Source: JAAYAY01 sp963674575 (GTDB lineage Bacteria; Planctomycetota; Planctomycetia; Pirellulales; Thermoguttaceae). Taken from it: a stretch of DNA of 64,000 bases. Numbering within the stretch: position 1 is the stretch's first letter; the number at the start of each line of letters is the position of its first letter. The position numbers and the translations under genes were made by a program. The stretch is from assembly GCA_963674575.2 (NCBI GenBank), contig CAXXQT010000001.1, positions 1,302,001 through 1,366,000 on the forward strand, in the 5' to 3' direction. Below, in pieces: positions 41,911-50,462 of this stretch. The notes under the pieces were generated by a model. That model was given only the letters and a program-made list of their open reading frames with translations. It searched no databases and was not told where the DNA came from.

Positions 41911-43263
41911 ATGAAACGACGCGACCTTCTCAAGGCAGCCTCGGCCGCGGCCGGGGCCTTGGCGATCAGTCCCTTCGCGGCCCGGGCGGACGAGATTCCG
42001 GCAGAACCTCCGCGCGAGGTCGACGTGCTCGTCGTTGGGGGCGGCACGGCCGGCACGATCGCCGCCTTGCAGGCGGCTCGGGCGGGGGCCAAGACGATGC
42101 TCCTGGAGATGGGCAGCCAACTCGGCGGGACGACCACCACCGGCGGCGTCAACTTTCCCGGCCTGTTCCACGCCTGGGGCAAGCAGGTCATTGCCGGGAT
42201 CGGCTGGGACCTGGTCGAGAAGACCGTGGCCCTCAATAGCGGCTCCATGCCCGACTTCACGCGGACCGATCTCCGTCACTCGGCCTTGCAGGTTCGCATC
42301 AACGGCCAGCTCTACGCGGCCCTGGCGGAAGAAGCTTGCCTTGAGGCGGGCATTACGCTGGCCTACTATCAGTTCCCCCTCGCCGTCGAGGCGACCGGAA
42401 AGGGCTGGACCCTGGACGTGGTTGGCAAGGGCGTTCGCTACCCGCTGGCCTGCAAGCAACTGATCGACTGCACGGGCGGCGCCGACGTGGTCGGCATGAT
42501 CGGCCTGGAACGCCTTCGCGAAGAAACGATCCAGCCCGGCACGCTCGCCTTCCGCCTGGGCGGCTACGACGTGAAGAAACTCGACGCCAAGGAGATCCAA
42601 CGCCGCTATCTGGCGGCCCTGGACGACGGCGAGTTGGAAGAGGGCGACTACAGCCATGCACGGGGCTCCTTCATGGGCTTCCTGGGTGGCGGCGGGAAGA
42701 ACGCCCAGCACATCTTCGGGGCCGATTCCTCGACGGCCGTCACCAAGACCCAGGCGAACGTTGCCGGCCGACGCTCCCTGCTGCGGCTCCTGCGTTTCGT
42801 CCGTTCCCTTCCCGGTTGCGAAGACGCTCGGATCGAGGAGATGATGCAGGAGACGGCCGTTCGCGAAACCTATCGCATCGCCGGCGAAACGCTCATCACC
42901 TGCGACGACTACACCTCGGGACGCGTGTTCGACGATGCCGTCTGCCACGCCTTCTACCCCGTCGATCTTCACGACAAGCACGGGGTGAAGCCGCAACCGC
43001 TCAAGCCGGGCACCGTTCCCACCGTCCCACGGGGCGCCCTCATCCCCAAGGGCAGTCGCAACCTGCTGGTGGCCGGACGGTGTGTTTCCAGTGATCGGCT
43101 GGCCAATTCGGCGCTCCGCGTCCAGGCCTCGTGCATGGCCATGGGCCAGGCCGCGGGTGCGGCTGCCGCTATGGCTGTCGTGGATAACACGACCCCCGGA
43201 GCCGTTCCGCTTGGGCAGCTCCGCACGCTTTTGCGCCAACACGGGGCCATTGTGCCCACATAA
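41911..43263 (+). CDS. Tat-exported FAD-dependent oxidoreductase
   Basis: The 450-residue protein starts with a twin-arginine signal (MKRRDLLKAASAAAGALAIS, cut near ARADE). It continues with a dinucleotide fold, VDVLVVGGGTAGTIAALQAA, followed by an FAD-dependent oxidoreductase pattern (LLEMGSQLGGTTTTGGVNFP) and the late motif NLLVAGRCVSSDRLANSALR. This is the FAD_oxidored-type family common in planctomycetes. Tat export means that it is folded with its cofactor before crossing the membrane. Its substrate is unknown. The close link to the GH28-like gene suggests oxidation of a sugar released from polysaccharide, but this is inference. Confidence 0.9.
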   Translation: MKRRDLLKAASAAAGALAISPFAARADEIPAEPPREVDVLVVGGGTAGTIAALQAARAGAKTMLLEMGSQLGGTTTTGGVNFPGLFHAWGKQVIAGIGWDLVEKTVALNSGSMPDFTRTDLRHSALQVRINGQLYAALAEEACLEAGITLAYYQFPLAVEATGKGWTLDVVGKGVRYPLACKQLIDCTGGADVVGMIGLERLREETIQPGTLAFRLGGYDVKKLDAKEIQRRYLAALDDGELEEGDYSHARGSFMGFLGGGGKNAQHIFGADSSTAVTKTQANVAGRRSLLRLLRFVRSLPGCEDARIEEMMQETAVRETYRIAGETLITCDDYTSGRVFDDAVCHAFYPVDLHDKHGVKPQPLKPGTVPTVPRGALIPKGSRNLLVAGRCVSSDRLANSALRVQASCMAMGQAAGAAAAMAVVDNTTPGAVPLGQLRTLLRQHGAIVPT

Positions 43264-43374
43264 TTGGTTCTTAACGCCCTGGTTGCCTAGGCAAGATACG
43301 CAGAGCCGAGGGGCCTTGGGGGCGTTGCTTTGTTCCAACTTTTCTTCTTCTGTCTTGAGGCGTGACACGCCCAG

Positions 43375-43452
43375 CCAGGAATCGTTCCTGGGGAGGAGAG
43401 TGTTCTGCAGTGGCGGAACCTCCCGGATCCGGTGACGGGCTCGATCCGGGAG
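43375..43452 (+). other. two hairpins in the leader of the matrixin gene
   Basis: CCAGGAA (43375-43381) pairs with TTCCTGG (43385-43391). CTCCCGGATC (43420-43429) pairs with GATCCGGGAG (43443-43452) across 13 bases. Both lie between the flavoprotein stop and the metalloprotease start at 43484. No T-run follows, so a leader structure is as likely as termination. Confidence 0.5.
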
Positions 43453-43483
43453 ACGTGTTGGAGCATGGCAAAGGAACCAAGAC

Positions 43484-44668
43484 ATGAGCAGGAAGCGTGT
43501 GAAGCACAACCATCTGCGAATCGAATCCCTGGAACCTCGCAGGTGCCTCTCGGCGAGTGTCGGTTGGGACGGTGTGGGGGAAGGCAGCGCCGAACTGACG
43601 TACTACATCGGCGATGTTTCCAGTGACTTCGCCCTTTCCCAAGAAGAGGCGGAAGCGGCGATCGAGTCCGCCCTTGATACCTGGGCTGAAGTGGCGGACA
43701 TCGTGTTCACCGAAACCTCCACTCCCGGTCTGCAAGATTCCATCGACATTTCCTTCGATGAGATTGACGGCGAGGGAGGAACCCTCGCTTATGCCTATCT
43801 GCCCGACGATGTGAACCTGAGGACCGTGCTGGCAGGCGATGTGGTCTTCGACATAACCGAATCCTGGGAGGTGGGCAACGATCAGGGCAGCGAAGCCTAC
43901 GACTTCCTCTACGTGGCCGTTCATGAGTTGGGCCATTCCCTCGGCCTCGAGCACTCCGACTCCGAAGACGCCGTCATGTATGAGAGTCTCTCGGCGTCGA
44001 CCTATTTCAGTGGTCTGTCTGAAGACGATGTGGACGCCATTCTCTCGCTCTACGCCCCAGCCGACGACGATGGCGACACGACCGACGATGGCGACACGAC
44101 CGACGATGGCGACACGACCGACGACGGCGACACGACTGACGACGGCGACACGACTGACGACGGCGACACGACCGACGACGACACGACCGACGGCGACACG
44201 ACCGACGGCGACACGACCGACGGCGACACGACCGACGGCGACACGACCGACGGCGACACGACCGACGGCGACACGACCGACGGCGACACGACCGACGGCG
44301 ACACGACCGACGACGGCGACACGACCGACGATGGCGACACGACCGACGACGGCGACACGACCGACGACGGCGACACGACCGACGATGGCGACACGACCGA
44401 CGATGGCGACACGACCGACGACGACAAGCCTGTGGACCCGCGTCTTGAGCCCTTCTCGCCGAGGAGCCACGGATTCAATCCGTTCCATCAGTCCTTTGGG
44501 CCGGGTCGCTTCTATGCCGACGAGCCAACTGGCCGGAACGGATCGACGGGTGATCCCAACTCGATGAGCAACCGTACGGCCGCTTCCCGAGGGAGCGTTT
44601 CGGGGAACGTGACCGGCACGAGCCTTCGGAATTCCCCGCAGACCGGCGGGACGTTCTTTCGCCGATGA
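43484..44668 (+). CDS. matrixin-type zinc metalloprotease with LEPR-XLL motif and Asp/Thr repeat region
   Basis: The 394-residue protein begins with a basic stretch and the planctomycete LEPR-XLL-type sorting motif (SLEPRRCLSASV, residues 15-26). A matrixin-like catalytic domain follows (~30-190): the zinc site is HELGHSLGLEH at H147, H151 and H157, with a later Met (DAVMYESLS) in the place of the Met-turn. Residues ~195-315 are about two dozen DDGDTT and DGDTT units, a very acidic, probably extended and possibly calcium-binding spacer. A short Ser/Gly/Arg-rich tail ends the chain. It should be exported and act at the cell surface. Its targets are unknown. Confidence 0.88.
   Translation: MSRKRVKHNHLRIESLEPRRCLSASVGWDGVGEGSAELTYYIGDVSSDFALSQEEAEAAIESALDTWAEVADIVFTETSTPGLQDSIDISFDEIDGEGGTLAYAYLPDDVNLRTVLAGDVVFDITESWEVGNDQGSEAYDFLYVAVHELGHSLGLEHSDSEDAVMYESLSASTYFSGLSEDDVDAILSLYAPADDDGDTTDDGDTTDDGDTTDDGDTTDDGDTTDDGDTTDDDTTDGDTTDGDTTDGDTTDGDTTDGDTTDGDTTDGDTTDGDTTDDGDTTDDGDTTDDGDTTDDGDTTDDGDTTDDGDTTDDDKPVDPRLEPFSPRSHGFNPFHQSFGPGRFYADEPTGRNGSTGDPNSMSNRTAASRGSVSGNVTGTSLRNSPQTGGTFFRR
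44064..44428 (+). repeat. 15/18-nt coding tandem repeat in the matrixin gene
   Basis: About two dozen units of GACGGCGACACGACC (15 nt) or the same with one extra Asp codon (18 nt) run without interruption. The block order is 18-mers, then 15-mers, then 18-mers. The codons are almost uniform, with mainly GAC/GAT and GGC/GAC alternation, which points to recent slippage-type expansion. It should vary in length between strains. Confidence 0.92.
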
Positions 44669-44737
44669 TCAGCTTCAAAAGGAGTGAAAAGCGGCAATCG
44701 AGACGGGGATGAATTCCCCGTCGCCGGAATCAAGAGC

Positions 44738-44795
44738 AGCCCCCCACAGGCCGGCAATCAACGCTGCCATGGTCATTGCCGGTCAATGGGGGGCT
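44738..44795 (+). terminator. strong two-part hairpin downstream of the matrixin gene
   Basis: AGCCCCCCA (44738-44746) pairs with TGGGGGGCT (44787-44795). Inside it CCGGCAAT (44751-44758) pairs with ATTGCCGG (44775-44782). The position 70 bases after the matrixin stop suggests transcription termination, but only TTCTTG follows instead of a full T-run. A smaller hairpin, GACGGGG with CCCCGTC, precedes it at about 44702-44722. Confidence 0.55.
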
Positions 44796-44871
44796 TCTTG
44801 TGCGCGGATTCCGGTCGTCAAGAGCCCTCTCGCGGCTGACGCCATGTGGTGGAGTTGCTATAACGGAGTGG

Positions 44872-46065
44872 ATGGAGAATCTGCCTAGCAAAACGCCTTC
44901 TGAGGACCGTCACCGCGACCGTTGCTACGGTTGTTTCCGCCCGAAGGAGGCGTGTTTTTGCTCGAAGATTCCTTCGATCGACAATCGGACGGACATCCTG
45001 ATTCTCCAGCACGTCCGGGAACGTTTTCATCCCTTCAACACGGCCCGGATTGTGCGCCGGGCGCTGAATCACTCGCGTCTGATCGTGGAGCAGACGGAGC
45101 GGCTTCTGAGAATGTCGCTTCCGATTGGACCACGTGCGGGAGTGCTGTACCCGGGGCCCGAAGCTCGGATTCTCTCAGAGGTTCCCGCTTCCGAGCGACC
45201 GGACCAGTTGGTGATTGTGGACGGGACGTGGCACCACGCGAAGACGCTGATCCGTGACGTTCCGGCCCTGCACAACTTGCCGAGGTTCGGAATTGCCCCC
45301 GCAGCGCCAGGCCGCTATCGGATCCGCCGGGAACCGACGGCGACCTCGCTTTCGACCCTGGAGGCGACGGTGGAGGCCCTGCGGGAACTGGAACCGGAAA
45401 CGGAGGGGCTCGATGAACTTCTGGGGGCCTTCGACGCGATGATCGAAGGCCAACTGGCTCACCCGAGGTCGCAGTTCATTCCACGCAGCGACCGGCGTCG
45501 TAACCGCACGTCGTGCGGTGTTCCCCGGGTGCTCGTTCAACAGTTGGAGCATGTGGTGGTGGCCTACGGCGAGTCGCCGTACGGAGGACCGGGAACGAAG
45601 CCGACGGGATCCGCGCCAGTCTATTGGGTCGCCGAACGACTGGGAACAGGAGAGGCCTTTGCACGGACGATCCAGCCTGAGATTGCCCTGAACGACAAGT
45701 TCCTGGGTCACCTGGAGCTTTCGGTGCAGGATTTTTCCGGAGCGTTGTCCCTGGAGGAGTTCCGTCGCGAGTGGGCGGATTTCCTGAATCCAACGGATAC
45801 GGTGGCCGTTTACAGTCAGGGGACGGCTCGTCTGCTGGCCGGCGCCGGGGCGGACCATGCCAAGTGCCTGGTGCTCAAGTCGGTGCCACTACGATTTTGC
45901 GGCACGCTTGAAGATGTTCTCGCCAAAGAGGGGCTGACCAGTCCGTCCCCACGGCATCCTGGACGAGCGGGCAAACGGCTGGCAAATGCGATCGCCCTGG
46001 CTCGGCACTTGAGCAAGCTGGGAGCTGCCAGGCGACCGGATGATGCCGGCGACGGCCGTCCTTGA
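44872..46065 (+). CDS. DTW-domain protein with extra C-terminal domain
   Basis: DTW-domain proteins include tRNA-uridine aminocarboxypropyltransferases, which use SAM to make acp3U in tRNA. Residues 1-190 of this 397-residue protein fit the family: a cysteine cluster (C18, C21, C28, C30 in CYGCFRPKEACFC), LILQHVRERFHPFNTARIV, and IVDGTWHHAKTL, the DTW motif, near residue 118. The rest (~200-397) is an additional domain (VVVAYGESPYGG, VYSQGTARLLAG, CLVLKSVPLRFCG) that I cannot assign; strand-helix alternation suggests an alpha/beta fold. The ATG at 44872 has GGAG upstream. The frame stays open to 44776, but that stretch lies in the hairpin region. Confidence 0.85.
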   Translation: MENLPSKTPSEDRHRDRCYGCFRPKEACFCSKIPSIDNRTDILILQHVRERFHPFNTARIVRRALNHSRLIVEQTERLLRMSLPIGPRAGVLYPGPEARILSEVPASERPDQLVIVDGTWHHAKTLIRDVPALHNLPRFGIAPAAPGRYRIRREPTATSLSTLEATVEALRELEPETEGLDELLGAFDAMIEGQLAHPRSQFIPRSDRRRNRTSCGVPRVLVQQLEHVVVAYGESPYGGPGTKPTGSAPVYWVAERLGTGEAFARTIQPEIALNDKFLGHLELSVQDFSGALSLEEFRREWADFLNPTDTVAVYSQGTARLLAGAGADHAKCLVLKSVPLRFCGTLEDVLAKEGLTSPSPRHPGRAGKRLANAIALARHLSKLGAARRPDDAGDGRP

Positions 46066-46320
46066 TTTGGGACGTTCCATTGGCTCCCACGCACTTTTTC
46101 TTGGTTGGCGGAGACGCCGGACTCCCTCTTTTCGCCGACGCTCGCCCTCAGGGAGAGTCGTGGTGATTATAGCGGTTTGAGGGGACGCACGGGCACGTAG
46201 TTGATCGAAAACGTGACGTATACTTCCCTTGGTGACGTCGCCGACGAATGGCGGCGGGAGATGGTGTCATTAGGGCGTGACGGGCAACCTGCGGGCTGCC
46301 CTGCAACGGAGGACAGACCG

Positions 46321-46737
46321 ATGCTGTTGTTCTCGCGTAGGAAGACCGTGGGGGTCCAGTCTTTCTTGCTCAACCTCGTCAACAGTCATTGCCCGGAACT
46401 GATCCCGTTGTTTGAAAACCGTCGGGACGAGACGCGTGTTCCCGTCTGCGTGGTCGCCCTTGTGGTACCGGTTCACGACGGCAAGCCGTGTCCGGAGGAG
46501 CACTTCGCCACGGTGACGAAGGAATTTTCGACCACCGGTGTGTCGATCATCCTCGATCAGCCGCGGGGGCTTGATGAAGTCGTTCTCGCCTTCCGCTCGG
46601 AAAACGAGATGAAGTTCATTCAGGGCAAAGCAAAGCACCTCAACCCGATGGGGGCCGGTTTCTATCATCTCGGGATTCAACTGACATCCATCGCACGTGT
46701 CGACGAGTATCCCGAGTTGGAGAATCTCTATCTTTGA
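46321..46737 (+). CDS. PilZ-like domain protein
   Basis: The 138-residue protein starts at the ATG at 46321 with GGAGGA 7 bases upstream (46308-46313). The frame is open further up, but that part lacks a ribosome site. After a basic N-terminus (MLLFSRRKTVGVQSF) it shows a pattern close to PilZ domains: ENRRDETRVPV as the RxxxR-type motif, KEFSTTGVSII as the D/NxSxxG-type motif with the acidic residue changed to Glu-Phe, and a final beta hairpin (GAGFYHLGIQLTSI). PilZ domains bind cyclic di-GMP and control motility or exopolysaccharide. Because one motif is imperfect, ligand binding is not assured. Confidence 0.65.
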   Translation: MLLFSRRKTVGVQSFLLNLVNSHCPELIPLFENRRDETRVPVCVVALVVPVHDGKPCPEEHFATVTKEFSTTGVSIILDQPRGLDEVVLAFRSENEMKFIQGKAKHLNPMGAGFYHLGIQLTSIARVDEYPELENLYL

Positions 46738-46835
46738 AGGCTTCTCGGGCGAATCCCGGATCAGCCGTCTCGATCACCGGTCCTCACGAGATCGAGGAAT
46801 GACTTCTCTCGTCCTTCGATCGTGAGTTGTCGGGT

Positions 46836-47084
46836 CTACCAGGTGTAGTGCTGCGCGAGAAATTTCTTGGCTCGCTCCCGGCTTGCGTAGTTGCCGAGTC
46901 GTCGCATGCGATCGACTTCTCGCCGGCAGGCCTCCGACCCGCAAGCGGCTCGCAATTCCTGGTTGTTGGACTCTCCTTCGATGAAGTGGATCAGAGCGTC
47001 AACGGTCTTCTCATCCGCCAGAAAAACTTCCCATTCGATTTCAACGTTGGGGTTGCAGTAGGCGTTGTTGGCCTTTCGCGGCAT
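46836..47084 (-). CDS. small protein of unknown function
   Basis: The 82-residue soluble protein begins MPRKANNAYCNPNVEIEWE and consists of charged helices with three cysteines (YCNPN, RAACGSEACRREVDRM). The spacing CGSEAC could bind metal, but no known zinc-finger pattern is complete. It ends in a conserved-looking aromatic tail (KKFLAQHYTW). I do not recognise a family. The start ATG at 47084 has GAGGAA a few bases upstream. It is convergent with the PilZ-like gene and lies upstream of a gene-free stretch that ends at the tRNA gene. Confidence 0.6.
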   Translation of the reverse strand: MPRKANNAYCNPNVEIEWEVFLADEKTVDALIHFIEGESNNQELRAACGSEACRREVDRMRRLGNYASRERAKKFLAQHYTW

Positions 47085-47462
47085 GGCGATTCCTCAGAGC
47101 TGTGGAGTGCGGAAATCCGGCGAGCAACGTGAACGTTGCCCAACACCCATCCTGCGAGCCGGTCGGCTCTCGGAAACGCCTCTTCTCGACAGTCCCCCCT
47201 CATGATTGACCCGCACATATCCCGCGTTCCAAAGGAGGATACGCGCACAAAGGCCAACGTAGGTTCAAGAAAGAAGTAGGATCGCAAACACGCTGCCGAT
47301 CGAACGCCCACGAATGTGGGATCACGTGACAAGTCAAGAGTTCGTCCAGGCAACGCCTCGCACGTTCCACCCGCACCGGATTCGTCCTGCCGGGTGGAAA
47401 ACCGTGTCGATCCGCTCCGGAGTGCCCGCTCATTTCCCCCATCACGGAGGCGGAACGACAAG
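47085..47462. other. gene-free region
   Basis: About 380 bases between the small protein gene and the tRNA gene show no believable coding frame. Being upstream of one minus-strand gene and downstream of the tRNA, it should hold the promoter of the former. No terminator with a T-run is visible after the tRNA. Confidence 0.55.
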
Positions 47463-47536
47463 TAGCGGCTCAGGGACTCGAACCCCGGACACGCGGATTA
47501 TGATTCCGCTGCTCTAACCAACTGAGCTAAGCCGCC
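47463..47536 (-). tRNA. tRNA-Met (CAU)
   Basis: The minus strand folds as a complete 74-base cloverleaf. The acceptor stem GGCGGCT pairs with AGCCGCT, with one G:U. The D-arm contains AGCTCAGTTGGTTAGAGC, the anticodon stem GCGGA/TCCGC encloses ATCATAA with anticodon CAT, and the T-arm is CCGGGGTTCGAGTCCCTG. No CCA is encoded. The sequence is closest to elongator tRNA-Met. A tRNA-Ile with modified C34 also reads CAT in the gene and is the alternative. The lack of an unpaired 5' C argues against the initiator form. Confidence 0.95.
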
Positions 47537-47539
47537 AAA

Positions 47540-47558
47540 TCACGTGGACCCCACGTGA
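47540..47558 (-). promoter_or_regulatory. palindrome just upstream of the tRNA gene
   Basis: TCACGTGG (47540-47547) and CCACGTGA (47551-47558) form a perfect 8-bp inverted repeat with a 3-base loop, 3 bases before the 5' end of the tRNA. It could be an operator-like site, a processing hairpin in the precursor or chance. No -10 box can be assigned with confidence. Confidence 0.45.
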
Positions 47559-47790
47559 AAAGTAATAAGATACCAAGTGAAAACGGATCTGACAAGCACT
47601 CGTAAGCCGCTCCAGGGGAAGACCGAACCCGGCGAAATGACCATCGCGCAGCGGCCTGATCACCGTCATGCAAGTGAAAGGAACAAGCCTGCACACACCC
47701 CTCGTCCCAGGTCGGATTTCACTTGGTGCCGATCACGGCAGTTTCCCATTTGGGGAGAACATGCAAATCTTCCACGGTTCCAGGATCGCG

Positions 47791-49518
47791 TCAGAGGATC
47801 TGGCCCTCGTGGGGGGCATGGCCTTTGTGTGGCTCCAAGTCCTGATCTGTCGGATGGGGTTGCTCGGGGTCGACCTCAAGCACTTCCTTGAAGCGGTCGG
47901 GCAGGGCCGTGGCATCCACCAGCGAATTGGTCCGGAATGGACTGTACAGCGGATCACCCACGAGGATCATGACCCACGAATTGAACGGTTTGGTCCGGTA
48001 GTAGCACTCGACCAGACTGTATTTCCCGGACAGAAGAGCCACGAAGAACTCGTCGGGGCGAGGGAAGGCGGTCAGGTAGGGTTCATGGACAGGCCCCAAG
48101 GTGGCGCAGATACCGTCTTCAAGCATCCGTTTGCACCAAACGTTGCTGTTCGGATTGCGAAGCGTCGTGGCCTCGCCGCTGGCAATATGGTAACCGACGG
48201 CGCCGCGAACGAATTCGAAGGCGTCCACGTAATTGGCCAACGAATACCAGCCGCAATACAGTCCGGCATCCGGACACTCGTCTTCTTGGAACAGTTCCTT
48301 CCGGTCGTCCAATTTCACGTCGAGCTTGGTGTGATCTTGAAGCAAAGCGGCCAGATCGCGTATCGCCAGGTCGTAATCGCCGTAGGAACCCTTTCGCATG
48401 GGGCCTTTCGGCGATGAAATGCCACGGGCGTCAAGATACACCTTGCCGCCGAGACCTTCAGCCTCCGTCGCGATCGCGTCATCAATAAGCCGCCGAGTGT
48501 CGCCAAGGGTCGGCGCTTCCAGGCGGGAAACCATGAGCGTTGGTTTCCGCCTTCGCGCGTCGGAGCCGTCGTAACGGTGGTGCAGCAAGTTCGGCAGCCA
48601 GCGATTCAAGGGATACTCGAGCCAGAACAGAAGTGAAAGTTCGCTGTCGAAACTGGAGTAGGTTTCGTTCTTGTCGAGTAGCTTCAACTGGGCATCGATC
48701 CATCCAACGACGCCCGCATGGCCTGCCGCGGAGGACACGATCGAGAGAATTTGTTCGTCCCGTTCGATCGATTCGGGCATTTGTTCCATCGCTTGCTTGG
48801 CGTCGAGCAGGCCGAGAGCCCGGCCTTTGGCGAATTCCAGTTTTCGCACTTGTTCCGGGGCTCGCTGCGACGCCGCCGACTGGCCGGCAAGAATCTGGAG
48901 TCCGGCAACCATCCCGCCAAGTTCGGCAACCGGTTGCATCAGTTCACGATTGGCGGTTTTGACGGCATCAGGGGAGGCCAGGGCCAGGCGTTTTTGGGCA
49001 GCCTGGACGGCCGCTCCGAGCAGTTCCATCACCTTTCCGGTGCTAAGATCGTTGGGGAGTTCGGGGGCTGCAGGGGGGGCTCCATCCGGTCGTATGTTGT
49101 CAATCCGTGCGAGTCCTGCCAGGATTGCCTCCCGACGCAGACGCTTTTCCGCTTTCAGAAAGGCTTGCCGGGCATCGATACCGGCGGTTTCCCTGGAGAT
49201 TTTTAGTGGAACGTCCCAGACGGTGACCAGGCAGCGTAGTTGCGACTCGAGGCGCTGGTCGAGGATCCAGGTGCGGATCGCCGGACGCACAGAATCTTCC
49301 CAGACCGCACGATCGAGATTCTTGCCTGGGGGCACATCGATCAGGCAGATGTGGGCCAAGGGAATAGCGCGGGCCTTCGCATAATACTCGGCGATGCTCA
49401 CCGATTCCGGGCTACTGCGAACCGCGATGATTGCGATCTCTTCCGGTTTCAATTCGGCCCACGTGACATGCGGGAAAAACAGGACCAGGAGAAGCAGATG
49501 GCTCGGAGAGATTCGCAT
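47791..49518 (-). CDS. exported TIGR03790-type protein
   Basis: The 575-residue protein starts with a signal peptide (MRISPSHLLLLVLFFPHVTW, cut near AELKP). It matches the TIGR03790 family of bacterial extracytoplasmic proteins of unknown function: IAIIAVRSSPESVSIAEYYAKARAIP followed by HICLID at the start, LVTVWDVPLKI, the central LMVSRLEAPTLGDTRRLIDDA, and near the end NSWVMILVGDPLYSPF. A middle stretch (~120-270) is helical and Ala/Gln-rich. Cysteine-containing segments (DAGLYCGWYSLANY) recall a hydrolase-like fold, but no activity is established. It lies 50 bases downstream of the phosphopantetheinyl transferase gene and may share its transcript. Confidence 0.82.
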   Translation of the reverse strand: MRISPSHLLLLVLFFPHVTWAELKPEEIAIIAVRSSPESVSIAEYYAKARAIPLAHICLIDVPPGKNLDRAVWEDSVRPAIRTWILDQRLESQLRCLVTVWDVPLKISRETAGIDARQAFLKAEKRLRREAILAGLARIDNIRPDGAPPAAPELPNDLSTGKVMELLGAAVQAAQKRLALASPDAVKTANRELMQPVAELGGMVAGLQILAGQSAASQRAPEQVRKLEFAKGRALGLLDAKQAMEQMPESIERDEQILSIVSSAAGHAGVVGWIDAQLKLLDKNETYSSFDSELSLLFWLEYPLNRWLPNLLHHRYDGSDARRRKPTLMVSRLEAPTLGDTRRLIDDAIATEAEGLGGKVYLDARGISSPKGPMRKGSYGDYDLAIRDLAALLQDHTKLDVKLDDRKELFQEDECPDAGLYCGWYSLANYVDAFEFVRGAVGYHIASGEATTLRNPNSNVWCKRMLEDGICATLGPVHEPYLTAFPRPDEFFVALLSGKYSLVECYYRTKPFNSWVMILVGDPLYSPFRTNSLVDATALPDRFKEVLEVDPEQPHPTDQDLEPHKGHAPHEGQIL

Positions 49519-49568
49519 GAAAACCCGCCTCGATCAAGGGGCAACTCGGTGTTCCATCTCCTGGACGG

Positions 49569-50321
49569 CTAGCCTGGCATCCCTTTCCACGTCCACGTCT
49601 GGATCGTCAACTGCCTCTCTTTTACTGCCGTAGCACAGACATAACCAGGGGTCGGCGCCAAAAAACGAAGATACCACTGACTGGCGGGGCCGTGTTCTTC
49701 GGGAATCCAGGAAACTTGGGGAGTGGCATCGCGAACCCCCACAACCTCGATCTGGTCCGGGCCGAGAGAGAGCCCCATACCGATTGCCTTGAGAACCGCC
49801 TCTTTGCACGTCCAGAAACGGAGGAACGTCTCGTGAAAGTCCTCCGCGTGGTCTGCCATGACATCCTGTTCTGCGGGACGGAGCACCGAATTTGCTTCCC
49901 GACGCGAGATCTCCTTCCCACCTGCCGCCTCTAGGTCTATGCCCGGTTTCAGGGATTGGGCCACACAGATCACCGCCAGATCCGAGGAACTGGAAACGCT
50001 GAAATTCAAGGCGTCGAGATTCCCCGATCGGACCAGAAAGGGTTTTCCATAGTCGCCATGTCGAAATTCCAGGTCCGCGGGCTTGATTCCCGTATAGCGG
50101 CCGAGAATGCAACGAAGAGCTGCTCTGCGCTGGCAGAAGCGGAGCCTGTCCTGTGGGAAATGATATCGTTCGGCAGCGGCTCGCTCCGATTCGGTCAGGA
50201 TCGAATCCAGACCACGGTCCGTGTTATGTCGATCGATTCTCACACGCCATACGTGGAGGGAGCCTGCATTCAACGCAAGTTCCTCATCGGGGAACGCCCA
50301 TTCATCGGACCTGCTTGGCAT
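49569..50321 (-). CDS. Sfp-type 4'-phosphopantetheinyl transferase
   Basis: Enzymes of this family move phosphopantetheine from CoA to a serine of acyl or peptidyl carrier proteins. The 250-residue protein has the Sfp-type length and motifs: RRAALRCILGRYTGI, FRHGDYGKPFL, LNFSVSSSSDLAVI (the SHS-type region, with Ser in place of His), PGIDLEAAGG (magnesium site) and FLRFWTCKEAVLKAIGMGLS (WxxKEAxxK). The start is set at the ATG at 50321. The frame is open to a GTG at 50459, but a terminator hairpin lies at 50398-50435 within that extension. No polyketide or peptide synthase is nearby, so its carrier protein is encoded elsewhere. Confidence 0.88.
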   Translation of the reverse strand: MPSRSDEWAFPDEELALNAGSLHVWRVRIDRHNTDRGLDSILTESERAAAERYHFPQDRLRFCQRRAALRCILGRYTGIKPADLEFRHGDYGKPFLVRSGNLDALNFSVSSSSDLAVICVAQSLKPGIDLEAAGGKEISRREANSVLRPAEQDVMADHAEDFHETFLRFWTCKEAVLKAIGMGLSLGPDQIEVVGVRDATPQVSWIPEEHGPASQWYLRFLAPTPGYVCATAVKERQLTIQTWTWKGMPG

Positions 50322-50397
50322 TGTCCGCCTGCCTGTCTTGTAGAACTTGGGGAGAGGATTGCCGCCCATCAACGTCCCGTACAATTCCCGTCGACGG

Positions 50398-50435
50398 AAA
50401 AAGCCACGGGGCGTCTGCATTAGACGCCCCGTGGC
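50398..50435 (-). terminator. Rho-independent terminator of the degenerate subtilisin gene
   Basis: On the minus strand a perfect 13-bp stem (50435-50423 with 50415-50403, core CACGGGGCGTC), with a 7-base loop, is followed by five T (50402-50398). It lies 28 bases after the stop at 50463, separates that gene from the phosphopantetheinyl transferase gene, and helps to set the latter's start. Confidence 0.92.
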
Positions 50436-50462
50436 ACGAATCGTTCTCTCCGACGTCACCCG

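Noticed and set aside
43271..44488. Minus-strand frame with VGRVAVVGRVAV repeats
   Set aside because: It is only the reverse reading of the DDGDTT coding repeat of the matrixin gene.
50322..50459. Longer phosphopantetheinyl transferase starting at the GTG at 50459
   Set aside because: A strong terminator with a T-run (50398-50435) lies within this stretch and the residues do not match the family.
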